Source: Ktedonobacteria bacterium brp13 (GTDB lineage: Bacteria > Chloroflexota > Ktedonobacteria > Ktedonobacterales > Ktedonobacteraceae). From it: a DNA stretch of 64,000 bases. Shown in pieces: positions 34,426-42,810 of the stretch. The notes below the pieces were generated by a model that was given only the letters and a program-made list of their open reading frames with translations, was not told where the DNA came from and ran no database searches. A program made the position numbers and the translations under genes. Every line of letters starts with the position of its first letter. Position 1 is the first letter of the stretch. The stretch spans positions 7,109,485 to 7,173,484 of the forward strand of contig AP024096.1 of assembly GCA_015099395.1 (NCBI GenBank), in the 5' to 3' direction.

Positions 34426-34463
34426 AAACAGCCTCCCATACTCGCGTGGGAGGCTGTTTGGTT
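34426..34463. terminator. Terminator of the membrane cluster
   Basis: A 13-bp perfect stem, AAACAGCCTCCCA (34426-34438) against 34447-34459, with an 8-nt loop. The minus strand then reads TACGT and the plus strand GGTTGTTG, so the T-run is weak in both directions. Confidence 0.7.
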
Positions 34464-34543
34464 GTTGCATGTGTATTGTGTCTGTATGATCTCTATTACG
34501 CACTCATACGGAATAGAGACTATGATTGACTATCTGCCAGTAT

Positions 34544-35659
34544 TTAACGAACCAGGGCCGCTAGCCGCTTGACGCCTTCGTTGATCTGTTCAGGGGTCAA
34601 TGCACAGAAGGGCAGGCGCACAAAGCGTGTGCCCAGATCGGGCTCCTCATCGTCAGAGAAGGGATCGGCGAAGAAGTCGCGTCCATCAGTGAGGATAAGT
34701 CCGGTCTGCCTGGCGCGCTCTAACAGATTACCTTTGACGGCCTCTTTGGGGAGGGTGATGCTCACAAAAAAACCACCTTCGGGTTCCGCAAAAGGTACGT
34801 CTGGGAGATGTGTCTTGAGCGCTGCAATGAGCGCTTGCAGTCGCGGAGCATAGAGTTGTTTTAAATTGTTTAGATTCTGCTCGAAATAGCCGCGCTTATG
34901 AAACTCGACTACCGCTGCTTCGGTTGGTAGGACTGGTGCCAGGATCGTCTCTTCTTCCAGGCTCGCAAGCTTCTTCGCGATCTCCACAGGACCAATCAGA
35001 TAACCAACGCGGAGTGCCGGGCTGATCAATTTACTGTAAGAGCTCACTGTGAGTACACGGTTGGCATTGAGCTCACGGAGCATCGGCAATGAGTTACCTG
35101 AATACCGGAGTGTACGGTAGGGGATATCTTCAAGTAGCCAGAATTTGTAACGCTCTGCCAGATCGACCAATGCCTGACGCTTCTCTAGAGAGGTCGTGAC
35201 TCCAGCAGGATTCTGGAAATCGGGGACGATATACATGAATGCTGGTACCTGTCGGGCCAATGCCTGTTCTAGCGCTGCTATATTCACGCCATCTTGCTCT
35301 AACGGGATACCTATGACTTTGGCACCACGACGACGGAACGTCTTGATCGCACGATCATAGCTAGGTTGCTCAACAAAGACTACATCTCCCGCCTTAATAA
35401 GTAACGCGGAAAGTAGATCCTGCAAGTGGAGTGAACCGTTGCCGACTACGATCTGTTCCGGGGCCACTCCATACTGTTCGCCAAGCAACTGGCGTAATGG
35501 GAGATAGCCGCTGTTATGTCCATATTGCAGGACGGTCTTGGCCTCTGGGCCCTCCAGTACGGCCTGGAAGCATTCACTTAAAAGTTTGTTCGGTAGCGCC
35601 TCCACGGCTGGAACGCCACGTGTAAAGAGGATACGCTCACTGCTAACCTGAGCTGGCAT
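34544..35659 (-). CDS. PLP-dependent aminotransferase (2-aminoadipate/MocR-like type)
   Basis: Class I/II fold-type I aminotransferase, 371 residues, cytosolic. The PLP site is VSSYSKLISPALRVGYLIG, with the Schiff-base Lys about 213. Other marks are YGHNSGYLPLRQLL at the N-terminus, VPDFQNPAGV, the LLEDIPY Asp that binds the pyridine N, and EPEGGFFVSI near the C-terminus. It has no GntR domain, so it is a stand-alone enzyme of the LysN/alpha-aminoadipate type. The substrate is not certain. The ATG has AAGGAGAT. Next to a QOR-type reductase on the same strand, with a 57-bp gap. Confidence 0.9.
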   Translation of the reverse strand: MPAQVSSERILFTRGVPAVEALPNKLLSECFQAVLEGPEAKTVLQYGHNSGYLPLRQLLGEQYGVAPEQIVVGNGSLHLQDLLSALLIKAGDVVFVEQPSYDRAIKTFRRRGAKVIGIPLEQDGVNIAALEQALARQVPAFMYIVPDFQNPAGVTTSLEKRQALVDLAERYKFWLLEDIPYRTLRYSGNSLPMLRELNANRVLTVSSYSKLISPALRVGYLIGPVEIAKKLASLEEETILAPVLPTEAAVVEFHKRGYFEQNLNNLKQLYAPRLQALIAALKTHLPDVPFAEPEGGFFVSITLPKEAVKGNLLERARQTGLILTDGRDFFADPFSDDEEPDLGTRFVRLPFCALTPEQINEGVKRLAALVR

Positions 35660-35716
35660 ATAGTGTAATCTCCTTCTTACTGTATTGTATGAAACTGGCC
35701 AACGAATCGACTGACA

Positions 35717-36664
35717 TCAGGAATGGAGCAGGACCAGTTTCCCCTGTGGCTCGCCGCTATCAAGCATGCGATGGGCCTCGGCAGCCTGCTCAATTGGGAA
35801 GGTACGTGCAATCAGCGGTTTGAACCGCTTCGCAGCGATCAAGCTGAGGATCTTCTCCTCGTTCTCAACGGAGGTTCTTGTCTGACCGCCACCAATTACA
35901 TCAGCCTGTTTCAAGCGCCAGGACTGCGTGTCGACTGTAGCCTGCTGACCACCAAGGTTACCGATTAAGATAATTCTACCATGGACAGCACAGGCATTCA
36001 GACTCTCCTGCAATGTTGAGCCTACCAATTCGAGTACGAGATTGACCGCACCTTGTTCTTGTAGTACCTTGCTGACATTCTCTTGTTTATGATTGATGAC
36101 GAGATCAGCTCCCAGCTGGCGCAGTACTTCAGCACGCTCTTCCGAACTAGCCGTCGTAGCCACCCAGGCACCTGCCTGTTTGGCTAGCTGAATCGCAGCT
36201 GAACCAACGCCGCTAGAACCGGCCCAGATGAGAACTCGCTCACCTTCCCACAGGTGACCAAGATCGAAGAGGCCCGACCATGCAGTAGAGGCGGCCAGAC
36301 CAGCACCAGCGGCTTCCTCAAAGCTCACACCTTCAGGGATGCGTGCTAGATCGGTCGCTGCTACTGCCAGCTTACCGGCATAGCCACCACCACCGCGCGC
36401 CATAGATGCACGCGTCGTAAGCACATGCTCGCCTGTATGAAAACCATTGCTATCCTGCAAAACAATGCCGGCCGCTTCCAGTCCTGGTGCGAAAGGGAGC
36501 GACGGAACAGGGCGTTTCCCGGCACGTTGGAAGAGGTCCAGACGATTGACAGTTGAAGCCTTGACCTCTATCAACACTTCGTTACCCTGAGGTTGTGGAT
36601 CCGCTACTGCTTGTAGTTGCAACACCTCTGGTCCACCAGGCTGAGAAAATTGTACAACCTTCAT
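35717..36664 (-). CDS. Quinone oxidoreductase-type medium-chain dehydrogenase
   Basis: Zinc-independent MDR family NADPH:quinone reductase, 315 residues. The N-terminal GroES-like domain has SQPGGPEVLQLQ and STVNRLDLFQRAG. The Rossmann domain has VLIWAGSSGVGSAAIQLAKQAGA, the AxxGxxG-type NADPH loop, and VINHKQENV. The Cys/His ligands of zinc alcohol dehydrogenases are missing, which fits the quinone reductase branch. The start ATG has AAAGAAAGGT upstream. It probably shares a transcript with the downstream aminotransferase. Confidence 0.92.
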   Translation of the reverse strand: MKVVQFSQPGGPEVLQLQAVADPQPQGNEVLIEVKASTVNRLDLFQRAGKRPVPSLPFAPGLEAAGIVLQDSNGFHTGEHVLTTRASMARGGGGYAGKLAVAATDLARIPEGVSFEEAAGAGLAASTAWSGLFDLGHLWEGERVLIWAGSSGVGSAAIQLAKQAGAWVATTASSEERAEVLRQLGADLVINHKQENVSKVLQEQGAVNLVLELVGSTLQESLNACAVHGRIILIGNLGGQQATVDTQSWRLKQADVIGGGQTRTSVENEEKILSLIAAKRFKPLIARTFPIEQAAEAHRMLDSGEPQGKLVLLHS

Positions 36665-36819
36665 CGGAATACCTTTCTTTTCAGCATAGAGATAATATCT
36701 ACACGCGACAGCCCTATTGTATGCTTACCTGCGGCTTTATTGCAAAGTCTCGGATACGTATGACTGCTTCTGTTGCAGCTCTTTTTGCACTCTGAGCGGC
36801 AAGTGTAAAAGGTAGAAGA

Positions 36820-37473
36820 TTACCCGATAGCTTCGATGTTCTCTTCAATCCAACTGATGAAGCCTTCGATCGTATGAAAACTGGCGGCTGGACGGATCTC
36901 TTCCAGGGCATTGATGGTCGCAGTCTCGGCCCATTCAGCCGCAAGCGGCAGTACACCGGCTTTCGCTGCTTGTTCGACATCTGAGGCTGCATCTCCGATA
37001 TATGCCGCATCTTCTGGTTGTATCTGCCAGGCTGTCATAACGCGTTGCATTGCGGTAACCTTATCGACAGCATCTTCTCTTCCAGCTTCAACACGATCAA
37101 AATAGCGAGCGAGTCCAAGATACTGCAGTGTAAACCTGGCTGTGTGTGAACCCTTGCCAGTGACGACCGCTAATCTGATACCACGCTGCTGTAAGCGTTG
37201 TAGTGCTCCATCGATGCCCGGAAATGGCTCACTGCACTCATTGTGGAGTTGTTCATAGGTTGTGTGATAATAATCAAGAGCTTTTTGCCAGTGCTCTGGT
37301 AGCAGGCGTTGAAAGATCCCAGCTTCAGTCAGGCCAAAGTGTGCCGTAATCTCAGCTTCTGTATAGTCTTTGCCTGTAAAATGGTGCATTGTCAGTTGAT
37401 AAACTTTGATACATAGTGGCAATGTATTGGCTAATGTGCCATCTAGATCGAACAGAAAACCTTTCAGTTGCAT
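36820..37473 (-). CDS. HAD-family phosphatase (phosphoglycolate phosphatase-like)
   Basis: 217-residue haloacid-dehalogenase superfamily phosphatase. Motif I FDLDGTLANT (nucleophile Asp9, acid/base Asp11), motif II VVTGKGSHTA, motif III Lys in the loop before DRVEAGREDAV, and motif IV AAYIGDAASDVEQA. A four-helix cap lies between motifs I and II (about 15-80), as in PGP/PpaX-type enzymes. The substrate may be phosphoglycolate or pyrophosphate. The start is ATG 37473 with TTGGAGC 5 nt ahead; the upstream frame to 37578 is leader and contains a terminator-like hairpin and the structured repeat. Confidence 0.9.
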   Translation of the reverse strand: MQLKGFLFDLDGTLANTLPLCIKVYQLTMHHFTGKDYTEAEITAHFGLTEAGIFQRLLPEHWQKALDYYHTTYEQLHNECSEPFPGIDGALQRLQQRGIRLAVVTGKGSHTARFTLQYLGLARYFDRVEAGREDAVDKVTAMQRVMTAWQIQPEDAAYIGDAASDVEQAAKAGVLPLAAEWAETATINALEEIRPAASFHTIEGFISWIEENIEAIG

Positions 37474-37490
37474 AAGTGCTCCAATAGTGA

Positions 37491-37525
37491 TAAAAATGCT
37501 GCTTGCCACGTACACGGCGAGCAGC
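37491..37525 (-). terminator. Terminator-like hairpin in the HAD gene leader (attenuator)
   Basis: On the minus strand GCTGCTCGCC (37525-37516) pairs with GGCAAGCAGC (37507-37498, one wobble) and is followed by ATTTTTA (37497-37491). It sits 18 nt before the HAD start codon and 3 nt after the structured repeat. This is the place of an expression platform, so readthrough would have to be allowed for the gene to be made. Confidence 0.65.
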
Positions 37526-37528
37526 CCT

Positions 37529-37606
37529 AAGATCTTATTCCGAAACCCAACGCGACTGGCGTCGCTAGTGCTCTGCACTCAGGTTTTCGGATAAGTAGTA
37601 AGCGAA
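37529..37606. repeat. 78-bp structured repeat, copy A
   Basis: Matches 49201-49278 at 74 of 78 positions. It folds as a three-way junction. The outer stem pairs 37535-37547 with 37582-37594 (12 bp, two single-base bulges). Inner stem one is GCGAC/GTCGC with loop TGGC (37552-37565). Inner stem two is AGTGC/GCACT with loop TCT (37567-37579). It lies between the divergent HAD and VOC genes. Read on the minus strand it forms the start of the HAD leader. Confidence 0.85.
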
Positions 37607-37617
37607 AAATCCTTTCC

Positions 37618-37626
37618 ATCATAGCA
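37618..37626 (-). promoter_or_regulatory. Possible extended -10 promoter for the HAD gene
   Basis: Minus strand TGCTATGAT, an extended -10 (TG-n-TATGAT), without a good -35. Transcription would begin near 37611, exactly at the edge of repeat copy A. Confidence 0.4.
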
Positions 37627-37662
37627 TATCGCCGATATCGTCCTGTTAGTCTCTATACCCTC

Positions 37663-37691
37663 TTGAAATTAGAACGTATGTTTTATATAAT
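37663..37691 (+). promoter_or_regulatory. Promoter for the VOC gene
   Basis: -35 TTGAAA (37663-37668), 17-bp spacer, perfect -10 TATAAT (37686-37691). Confidence 0.8.
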
Positions 37692-37781
37692 AGGGACATG
37701 CTAAAAAGAAGAAGATTGTGAACCATGTTTATGCATAATCAGCGTAGTAACATCTGGCATAACGATGATTGCAGGGGCAGT

Positions 37782-38246
37782 ATGAAAATCATTTCGCACC
37801 ACACACTTATCTCTATTCTGGTAGATGATCAGGATGAAGCATTGCAATTTTATACAGGGGTATTGGGACTAGAGAAGCGCGAAGATATCTTGTTTGCGCC
37901 AGGGTTAAGGCTGGTCACTGTTGCAGCATGTGGTCAGTGCAGACCTATGCTCGCACTGGCCAGACCGGACCCTGCGACGTATAGGACAGAGCATATCCAA
38001 CAGTTAATCACTCATACTGGCCAGCGCATCGCTTCGATTTTCGCGACCAGAGATTGTCAGCAGCGTTATGAAGACCTTATAGCTCGTGGCGTCACCTTTA
38101 TCTCCACACCAGTCAGGCAGTTATACGGAGTCGAAGCCATATTTATTGACCCCTATGCCAATGCTTTCTCGCTACTAGAAGCGGTGCCTGGTGTACTGGA
38201 CCGCTTTGAGCATGCGCAGCGTAACCATGACAACTCGGCAGCATAG
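37782..38246 (+). CDS. VOC/glyoxalase-fold protein
   Basis: 154-residue vicinal-oxygen-chelate domain protein: ISILVDDQDEALQFYTGVLGLEKRED opens the first beta-alpha-beta-beta-beta unit, and VEAIFIDPYANAFSLLEA closes the second. This is the pattern of the YP_-type glyoxalase/bleomycin-resistance relatives. The usual metal ligands (His early, Glu late) are only partly visible: one His in SHHT and one Glu in LLEA. Whether it is an enzyme or a binding protein cannot be told. I start at ATG 37782, with AGGGG 5 nt before. An ATG at 37725 adds 19 residues and lies 27 nt after the predicted transcript start. Confidence 0.8.
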   Translation: MKIISHHTLISILVDDQDEALQFYTGVLGLEKREDILFAPGLRLVTVAACGQCRPMLALARPDPATYRTEHIQQLITHTGQRIASIFATRDCQQRYEDLIARGVTFISTPVRQLYGVEAIFIDPYANAFSLLEAVPGVLDRFEHAQRNHDNSAA

Positions 38247-38549
38247 AAATCTCCTTTCGCTACGCCCTATAAAATTGGCCTATCAGTACTAGCGATAAGT
38301 TTTGGAAAGTCCAATAGCCTCTTCATTGCGTATATCTATGTATAGAGGAAGTTCACAGTGTGTCACTCCCATGATGCTGGTAAGGAACTGATGTCTGAGA
38401 AAACTCTTATATACTTAGAAATCAACGATTGTCGGTTTTTTATAACAAAATAGTGTGACATTCATTGAGAATAATTCGTTTGGCTTATGTATAGGTTACT
38501 ATCGAAGCATAGATCATCAACTATAAATGAAGAGTTACAGGGGACACGT
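38247..38549. other. Intergenic region, 303 bp
   Basis: AT-rich leader before the GtrA-type gene. TTGAGA (38466) and TATAGG lie 19 bp apart and may form a weak promoter. Nothing else is seen. Confidence 0.35.
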
Positions 38550-39173
38550 ATGGATCAGTCTTTAGTACGCGGTAATGTAGATGATGTTCTTAAACCGGGG
38601 GATGAGATGGGGGATCTGGTAGAAGAAGTTGTAGAACATGTGACAGCCCCTTTATGCTATCTTCCTAGTTATCACCCAACACGCTGGTCTACTATCAATC
38701 GTGTATTGGACGTTGTGGATGAGGTGACACATGGTCGAGCGGATTGGGTGGTACGTTTTGTCAGTTACCTCTTCTTTGGTGGAGCGGCGGCTGTTGTAAA
38801 CCTGATTGTCTTTGCTGTAGGTCTTGCATTACTACCTGGTTCACTTAATCCTTTTATGCGTACTCTCGTAGCTGATGTCATCGCTTGTGAAGTATCGCTC
38901 ATTGCCAACTTCATCCCCAACGATTACTTTACGTTCCGTCATGTACCTGGTCGGCAACGTTCCTGGTTTTTACGCTGCGCTCGTTTCCATGTAACAGCGC
39001 TGGTAGGATTCTTGTTGACTGTACTCTTGCAGCAATTCTTCAGCCACGTTGTGCACATCTATCCTTTGGTCGGACAAGCACTCGCGATACTTATCGTGCT
39101 TTTCTATAACTTTACGTTCCATCATCTCTTCACCTACCGGCACATTGCGACAGGCCCTTCAGCCGCACGCTAA
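38550..39173 (+). CDS. GtrA-family membrane protein
   Basis: 207-residue member of the GtrA family, thought to move or present polyprenyl-phosphate sugars across the membrane for glycan decoration. Four spans at about 78-100, 108-128, 150-170 and 178-197. Family marks are FVSYLFFGGAAAVVNLIVF in span 1, NFIPNDYFTFRH between spans 2 and 3, and NFTFHHLFTYRH at the end. A cytoplasmic N-terminus of ~65 residues is longer than usual. The ATG at 38550 follows CAGGGGAC; an ATG at 38487 gives 21 extra residues without a site. No glycosyltransferase partner is adjacent, but the GT39-like cluster at 24-34 kb would fit. Confidence 0.88.
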   Translation: MDQSLVRGNVDDVLKPGDEMGDLVEEVVEHVTAPLCYLPSYHPTRWSTINRVLDVVDEVTHGRADWVVRFVSYLFFGGAAAVVNLIVFAVGLALLPGSLNPFMRTLVADVIACEVSLIANFIPNDYFTFRHVPGRQRSWFLRCARFHVTALVGFLLTVLLQQFFSHVVHIYPLVGQALAILIVLFYNFTFHHLFTYRHIATGPSAAR

Positions 39174-39207
39174 GGTTATTGACTGGTAGTAATTGTAGTA
39201 GACAAAG

Positions 39208-39250
39208 AAAAGAGCATACACCTCCTCATGCAGGAAGTGCGTGCTCTTTT
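39208..39250. terminator. Bidirectional terminator between gtrA-type gene and glgP
   Basis: AAAAGAGCA (39208-39216) pairs perfectly with TGCTCTTTT (39242-39250); further pairs lie inside. T-rich sequence follows on both strands. Confidence 0.75.
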
Positions 39251-39270
39251 CTTGTTTTGTGTTACGTTAT

Positions 39271-41832
39271 TTATGCCCAGCGGAGCAGACCCAACTCATA
39301 TCTTTCAGTAAGAGACGGATGGGTAGGAATGACGCGAATGTTATACGCGATGCTTCCACTCTCGTTTGGTTTGAGTTGGAGATCAAAGCGATATGAGCCA
39401 TCGTTCTCGCGTTTAACGTAGGCCATAGGCAGCGTATGTTGCGGTATCGCGAGTTCATTTCTGGTCTCACCGTAGACAAGCTCAACAGCGAGGTCTTCAG
39501 GTTTGAGACCGTCGGCGCGTACCCAGGCATGGACTTCGATACCTTCGCCCAGACTGATCTGACCGTCCCGTTGTCCGTCAACGTAGAGCTCCAGCTTATC
39601 CCAGGCACGTCGCACCTGCTCTTTCCATGCTGCCAGCTGACGTTCACGCTCGTAGCTATTCTGCTCGATGATAATGCTCTGATGGATCTCTGGAACATAG
39701 TAGCGATTACTATACTCTTTGATCATACGGCGCATGCTGTATTGTGGTGCACAGGTGCGGATCGCTTCCTTCATATAGTAAACCCATGCATGTGGAATAC
39801 CATCCTCGCCATGTTCAAAGAAGGCCGGAATAATCTTCTCTTCAAGCAGAGAGTAGAGCGAGTTACTATCGTCTTCAGCCTGTATGTTCTGATCGTGATA
39901 GTCACGTTCTTCGCCGATAGCCCAGCCGTTGCGACCATTGTAGCCCTCGGCCCACCAGCCGTCCAGAATACTACAGTTCGGTTGGCCATTCAAGGCAGCC
40001 TTCTGTCCACTCGTGCCGCTAGCCTCGTAAGGGCGGATTGGATTATTGAGCCAGACATCGGTGCCGGAGACCAGATAACGCGCCATGTCGATATCATAGT
40101 TTTCCAGAAAGATAATCTTGCCTTTGAACTCCTCGCTCCGTGAGATTTTATAGATTTGCTCGATAAGTGCCTTCCCGGGCTCGTCTGCAGGATGGGCCTT
40201 GCCCGCGAAGACAATCTGCACCGGGCGTTCTGGATTGTTCAAGATCCCTCGCAACCTATCCAGGTTGCGGAAGATGAGCGTTGCACGTTTGTAGGTCGCG
40301 AAGCGACGAGCGAAACCCAGTATCAATGCATCAGTATTGAGCATCGTATCAAACTCAGCGATCTGATGATCTCCCTCACCCAGGCGCAGATGTTGTTGCT
40401 TCAGATTTCTACGCGCATACGTGATCAGTGCCTCTTTGCGTATGTGGTGAATCTTCCAGAGCTCAGCATCAGGGATATCCTCTATATGCTCATCCCAAAA
40501 TGCCTGTTCATCGACATGTGCACCCCAATCTTTGTCCATATAGCGACCGAAGAGCGCATTAATCTCAGGTGCGATCCATGAGAAGGTATGAACACCATTA
40601 GTGACATAGCCAATCGGCACCTCACTACTGTCAAGGCCTGGCCAGAGGAACTGCCACATTTTGCGTGATACATGACCATGTAGCTCACTTACACCGTTAT
40701 GGTGTCCTGTAAGATGTAAAGCCAGTGTTGTCATGCCATAAGTATTACCATGGCCCTGATCGTGATCCTCACGTGCTACCTCAAGGAACTGTTCACGGTT
40801 CAGACCTAATTGACCCCAATATGAGCTGAAGTATGTATCGATCAGTTCATAACTAAACGTGTCATTGCCAGCCGGTACAGGCGTATGTGTAGTAAACAGC
40901 GAATTAGTCTTGACTACCTCGCGTGCCTCATTAAAGGTCAGACCTCTGGCAACCAGTTCACGGCAGCGCTCCAGACTCAAGAAGGCAGCATGACCCTCAT
41001 TGAGATGCCAGGCTGCGGGTGAGATACCCAGAGCGCGCAACGCACGTACACCACCGATACCCAGTACAATCTCTTGCGAGATACGCATCTCGCGATCCCC
41101 ACCATAGAGGCGAGCCGAGAGCTCGCGATCAGCCGGTGCATTGGGTGGAATGTCCGTATCCATCAAGTAGAGAGGGACGCGACCGACCATCAATTTCCAG
41201 ACTTTCGCATAGATACGGCGTCCAGGGAGCTCTACACTAATGACCACTTCATTGCCGTCAGGGCCGATAGCGGGAATAGCGGGTACTTCCGAGAAATGCA
41301 GCTTATCGTACGAAGCTTCCTGTACTCCAGCACGATTTACATGCTGGCTAAAATAACCCTGAGGGTAAAGGAAACCGACACCAACGAAAGGGAGACCTAA
41401 ATCGCTGGATTCTTTACAATGGTCACCAGAGAGGATACCCAGGCCACCAGAATAGATAGGCAGAGACTCGTGCAAACCAAACTCGGCAGAGAAGTAGGCA
41501 ATGGTCTTATCGGCTAGTTCAGGATATGTTGTCGAAAACCAGGTCTCCTCGGCGCGTGGATGCATATAGTGGTCAAAATCATGAATGACTGTGTCATACT
41601 GAGCAAGATAAGCAGTATCTTCAGCTGCCGCTTCCAACTTCTGTGGTTGTACAGCACTCAGGAAATGCACCGGATTGTGGCTAACCTGCTCCCAGAGATC
41701 AGGATCGAGAGAGCTATACAGGGCGCGAGCTTCCGGATGCCAACTCCACCAGAGATTATAAGCTAACTCATATAGGCGGTTAACGCGAGTTGGCATAATA
41801 GGGAAAACCGTTATACGACCGTAAACTTTCAC
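39271..41832 (-). CDS. glgP: Alpha-glucan (glycogen) phosphorylase
   Basis: PLP-dependent GT35 enzyme releasing glucose-1-phosphate from glycogen or maltodextrin. 853 residues. It belongs to the branch with an N-terminal DUF3417 region (YELAYNLWWSWHPEARAL near 20) rather than the E. coli type. Conserved stretches: SAEFGLHESLPIYSGGLGILSGDH, HLNEGHAAF, FTTHTPVPAGNDTF, ARRFATYKRA, and EASGTSGQKAALNG with the PLP Lys, then GWWAEGYNGRNGWAIG. The C-terminal ~90 residues are a beta-rich extension. It is alone, with no other glycogen gene nearby. ATG start with AAAGGAGCC. Confidence 0.96.
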   Translation of the reverse strand: MKVYGRITVFPIMPTRVNRLYELAYNLWWSWHPEARALYSSLDPDLWEQVSHNPVHFLSAVQPQKLEAAAEDTAYLAQYDTVIHDFDHYMHPRAEETWFSTTYPELADKTIAYFSAEFGLHESLPIYSGGLGILSGDHCKESSDLGLPFVGVGFLYPQGYFSQHVNRAGVQEASYDKLHFSEVPAIPAIGPDGNEVVISVELPGRRIYAKVWKLMVGRVPLYLMDTDIPPNAPADRELSARLYGGDREMRISQEIVLGIGGVRALRALGISPAAWHLNEGHAAFLSLERCRELVARGLTFNEAREVVKTNSLFTTHTPVPAGNDTFSYELIDTYFSSYWGQLGLNREQFLEVAREDHDQGHGNTYGMTTLALHLTGHHNGVSELHGHVSRKMWQFLWPGLDSSEVPIGYVTNGVHTFSWIAPEINALFGRYMDKDWGAHVDEQAFWDEHIEDIPDAELWKIHHIRKEALITYARRNLKQQHLRLGEGDHQIAEFDTMLNTDALILGFARRFATYKRATLIFRNLDRLRGILNNPERPVQIVFAGKAHPADEPGKALIEQIYKISRSEEFKGKIIFLENYDIDMARYLVSGTDVWLNNPIRPYEASGTSGQKAALNGQPNCSILDGWWAEGYNGRNGWAIGEERDYHDQNIQAEDDSNSLYSLLEEKIIPAFFEHGEDGIPHAWVYYMKEAIRTCAPQYSMRRMIKEYSNRYYVPEIHQSIIIEQNSYERERQLAAWKEQVRRAWDKLELYVDGQRDGQISLGEGIEVHAWVRADGLKPEDLAVELVYGETRNELAIPQHTLPMAYVKRENDGSYRFDLQLKPNESGSIAYNIRVIPTHPSLTERYELGLLRWA

Positions 41833-41959
41833 GAGTCAGGCTCCTTTCTTTACTTACATATACACTATTTTTCTACTCATCGCTGAAAGGAGTACCCCTC
41901 GGCGTGTATTTACTCTTTGTCAGTATATCCTTTTTAAGAAAGGCGGGCAATGTTGCTTC

Positions 41960-41988
41960 TTGTCATTCTTGAGGATTTTATCTATACT
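41960..41988 (+). promoter_or_regulatory. Promoter for the small membrane protein at 42029
   Basis: -35 TTGTCA (41960-41965), 17-bp spacer, -10 TATACT (41983-41988). Confidence 0.75.
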
Positions 41989-42028
41989 TGTGGATAAACA
42001 GGTAGAGATTTTTTAAGGACGGGTAAAA

Positions 42029-42571
42029 ATGAGGAATTCATCCTCGCCTCATCCATCACGCTGGCATACGATCAGTCAGATCAGTGGTGGTATATTACTA
42101 GGTATTGGTATCTTCTGGCTCGCGAAATTACTGTTTTTTCACACGCCAGCTGCCGCGCCCCTTATGCCTGGCACAGGTGCAGGTGCCAGACCAACTGTCA
42201 GTGCTGTTGGCGGCAGCCCTCTCACTTTCTCTACACCAGCCCCTCTACGCGCCGCTGGCATCACCGTGAGCGCCATCCAGCCGCCTTCTACTATGAGTGA
42301 GACCCAGGCGTTACAGTTAGCGGGTCAGGATGAGCCTGACGCTGCTAGTAGTGCTAAGAAGCAAGTAGCAGATGCTGTCACATTGAGCTATCCAGCCTCA
42401 AAGGTTGTCAAAGGGCATGCTGACTTCAATCACTCCATAGCGTGGATGGTCTGGTATCAGCAGGTACCGCAAGGGGGCGATGGCATTGCCATCGACAAGC
42501 AGCCCAGTCATGACCTCTATATCTTTCTGGATGCTAAAACGGGGCAAGAGTTGTTCACGATCTGGTCATAA
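42029..42571 (+). CDS. Hypothetical single-span membrane protein
   Basis: 180 residues, family not recognised. One span at about 17-37 (ISGGILLGIGIFWLAKLLFF), a Pro/Ala/Gly-rich linker, then an outer domain of about 95 residues. It ends with HSIAWMVWYQQVPQGGDG and DLYIFLDAKTGQELFTIWS, which resembles the PepSY-like strand pair that closes with a degenerate W-motif. The domain at 85-180 (TQALQLAGQDEP, then TLSYPASKVVKGHADF) could be a small inhibitor- or lectin-like fold. ATG with AAGGACGGG. Confidence 0.6.
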   Translation: MRNSSSPHPSRWHTISQISGGILLGIGIFWLAKLLFFHTPAAAPLMPGTGAGARPTVSAVGGSPLTFSTPAPLRAAGITVSAIQPPSTMSETQALQLAGQDEPDAASSAKKQVADAVTLSYPASKVVKGHADFNHSIAWMVWYQQVPQGGDGIAIDKQPSHDLYIFLDAKTGQELFTIWS

Positions 42572-42616
42572 GGTGGTTGAGAGAATGCGTATTCAGATAT
42601 TCAGACATAGAGAAAA

Positions 42617-42667
42617 GCTGGCACGATCGGGAAGAGGGAAAGCCTGAAAGTGTGCCAGCGATTTTTT
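42617..42667 (+). terminator. Terminator after the 42029 gene
   Basis: GCTGGCAC (42617-42624) pairs perfectly with GTGCCAGC (42652-42659), with a 27-nt loop, followed by TTTTTT at 42662-42667. Confidence 0.7.
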
Positions 42668-42810
42668 ATCTCTTTTTAAGCGAGAGGTTTCATAGACAGT
42701 AGAGCACTCATCCGCGCAGCCGTACAAGCGAGCAGACGCACAACCCCATTACTCCTCGATGCTGATAAGCTGTGTAAAGAACGAGCATGAATGTGTAGCT
42801 ATCGCCAACC

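Noticed and set aside
37474..37578. 35-residue N-terminal extension of the HAD protein
   Set aside because: It translates the structured repeat and hairpin; the HAD motif I begins right after the ATG at 37473.
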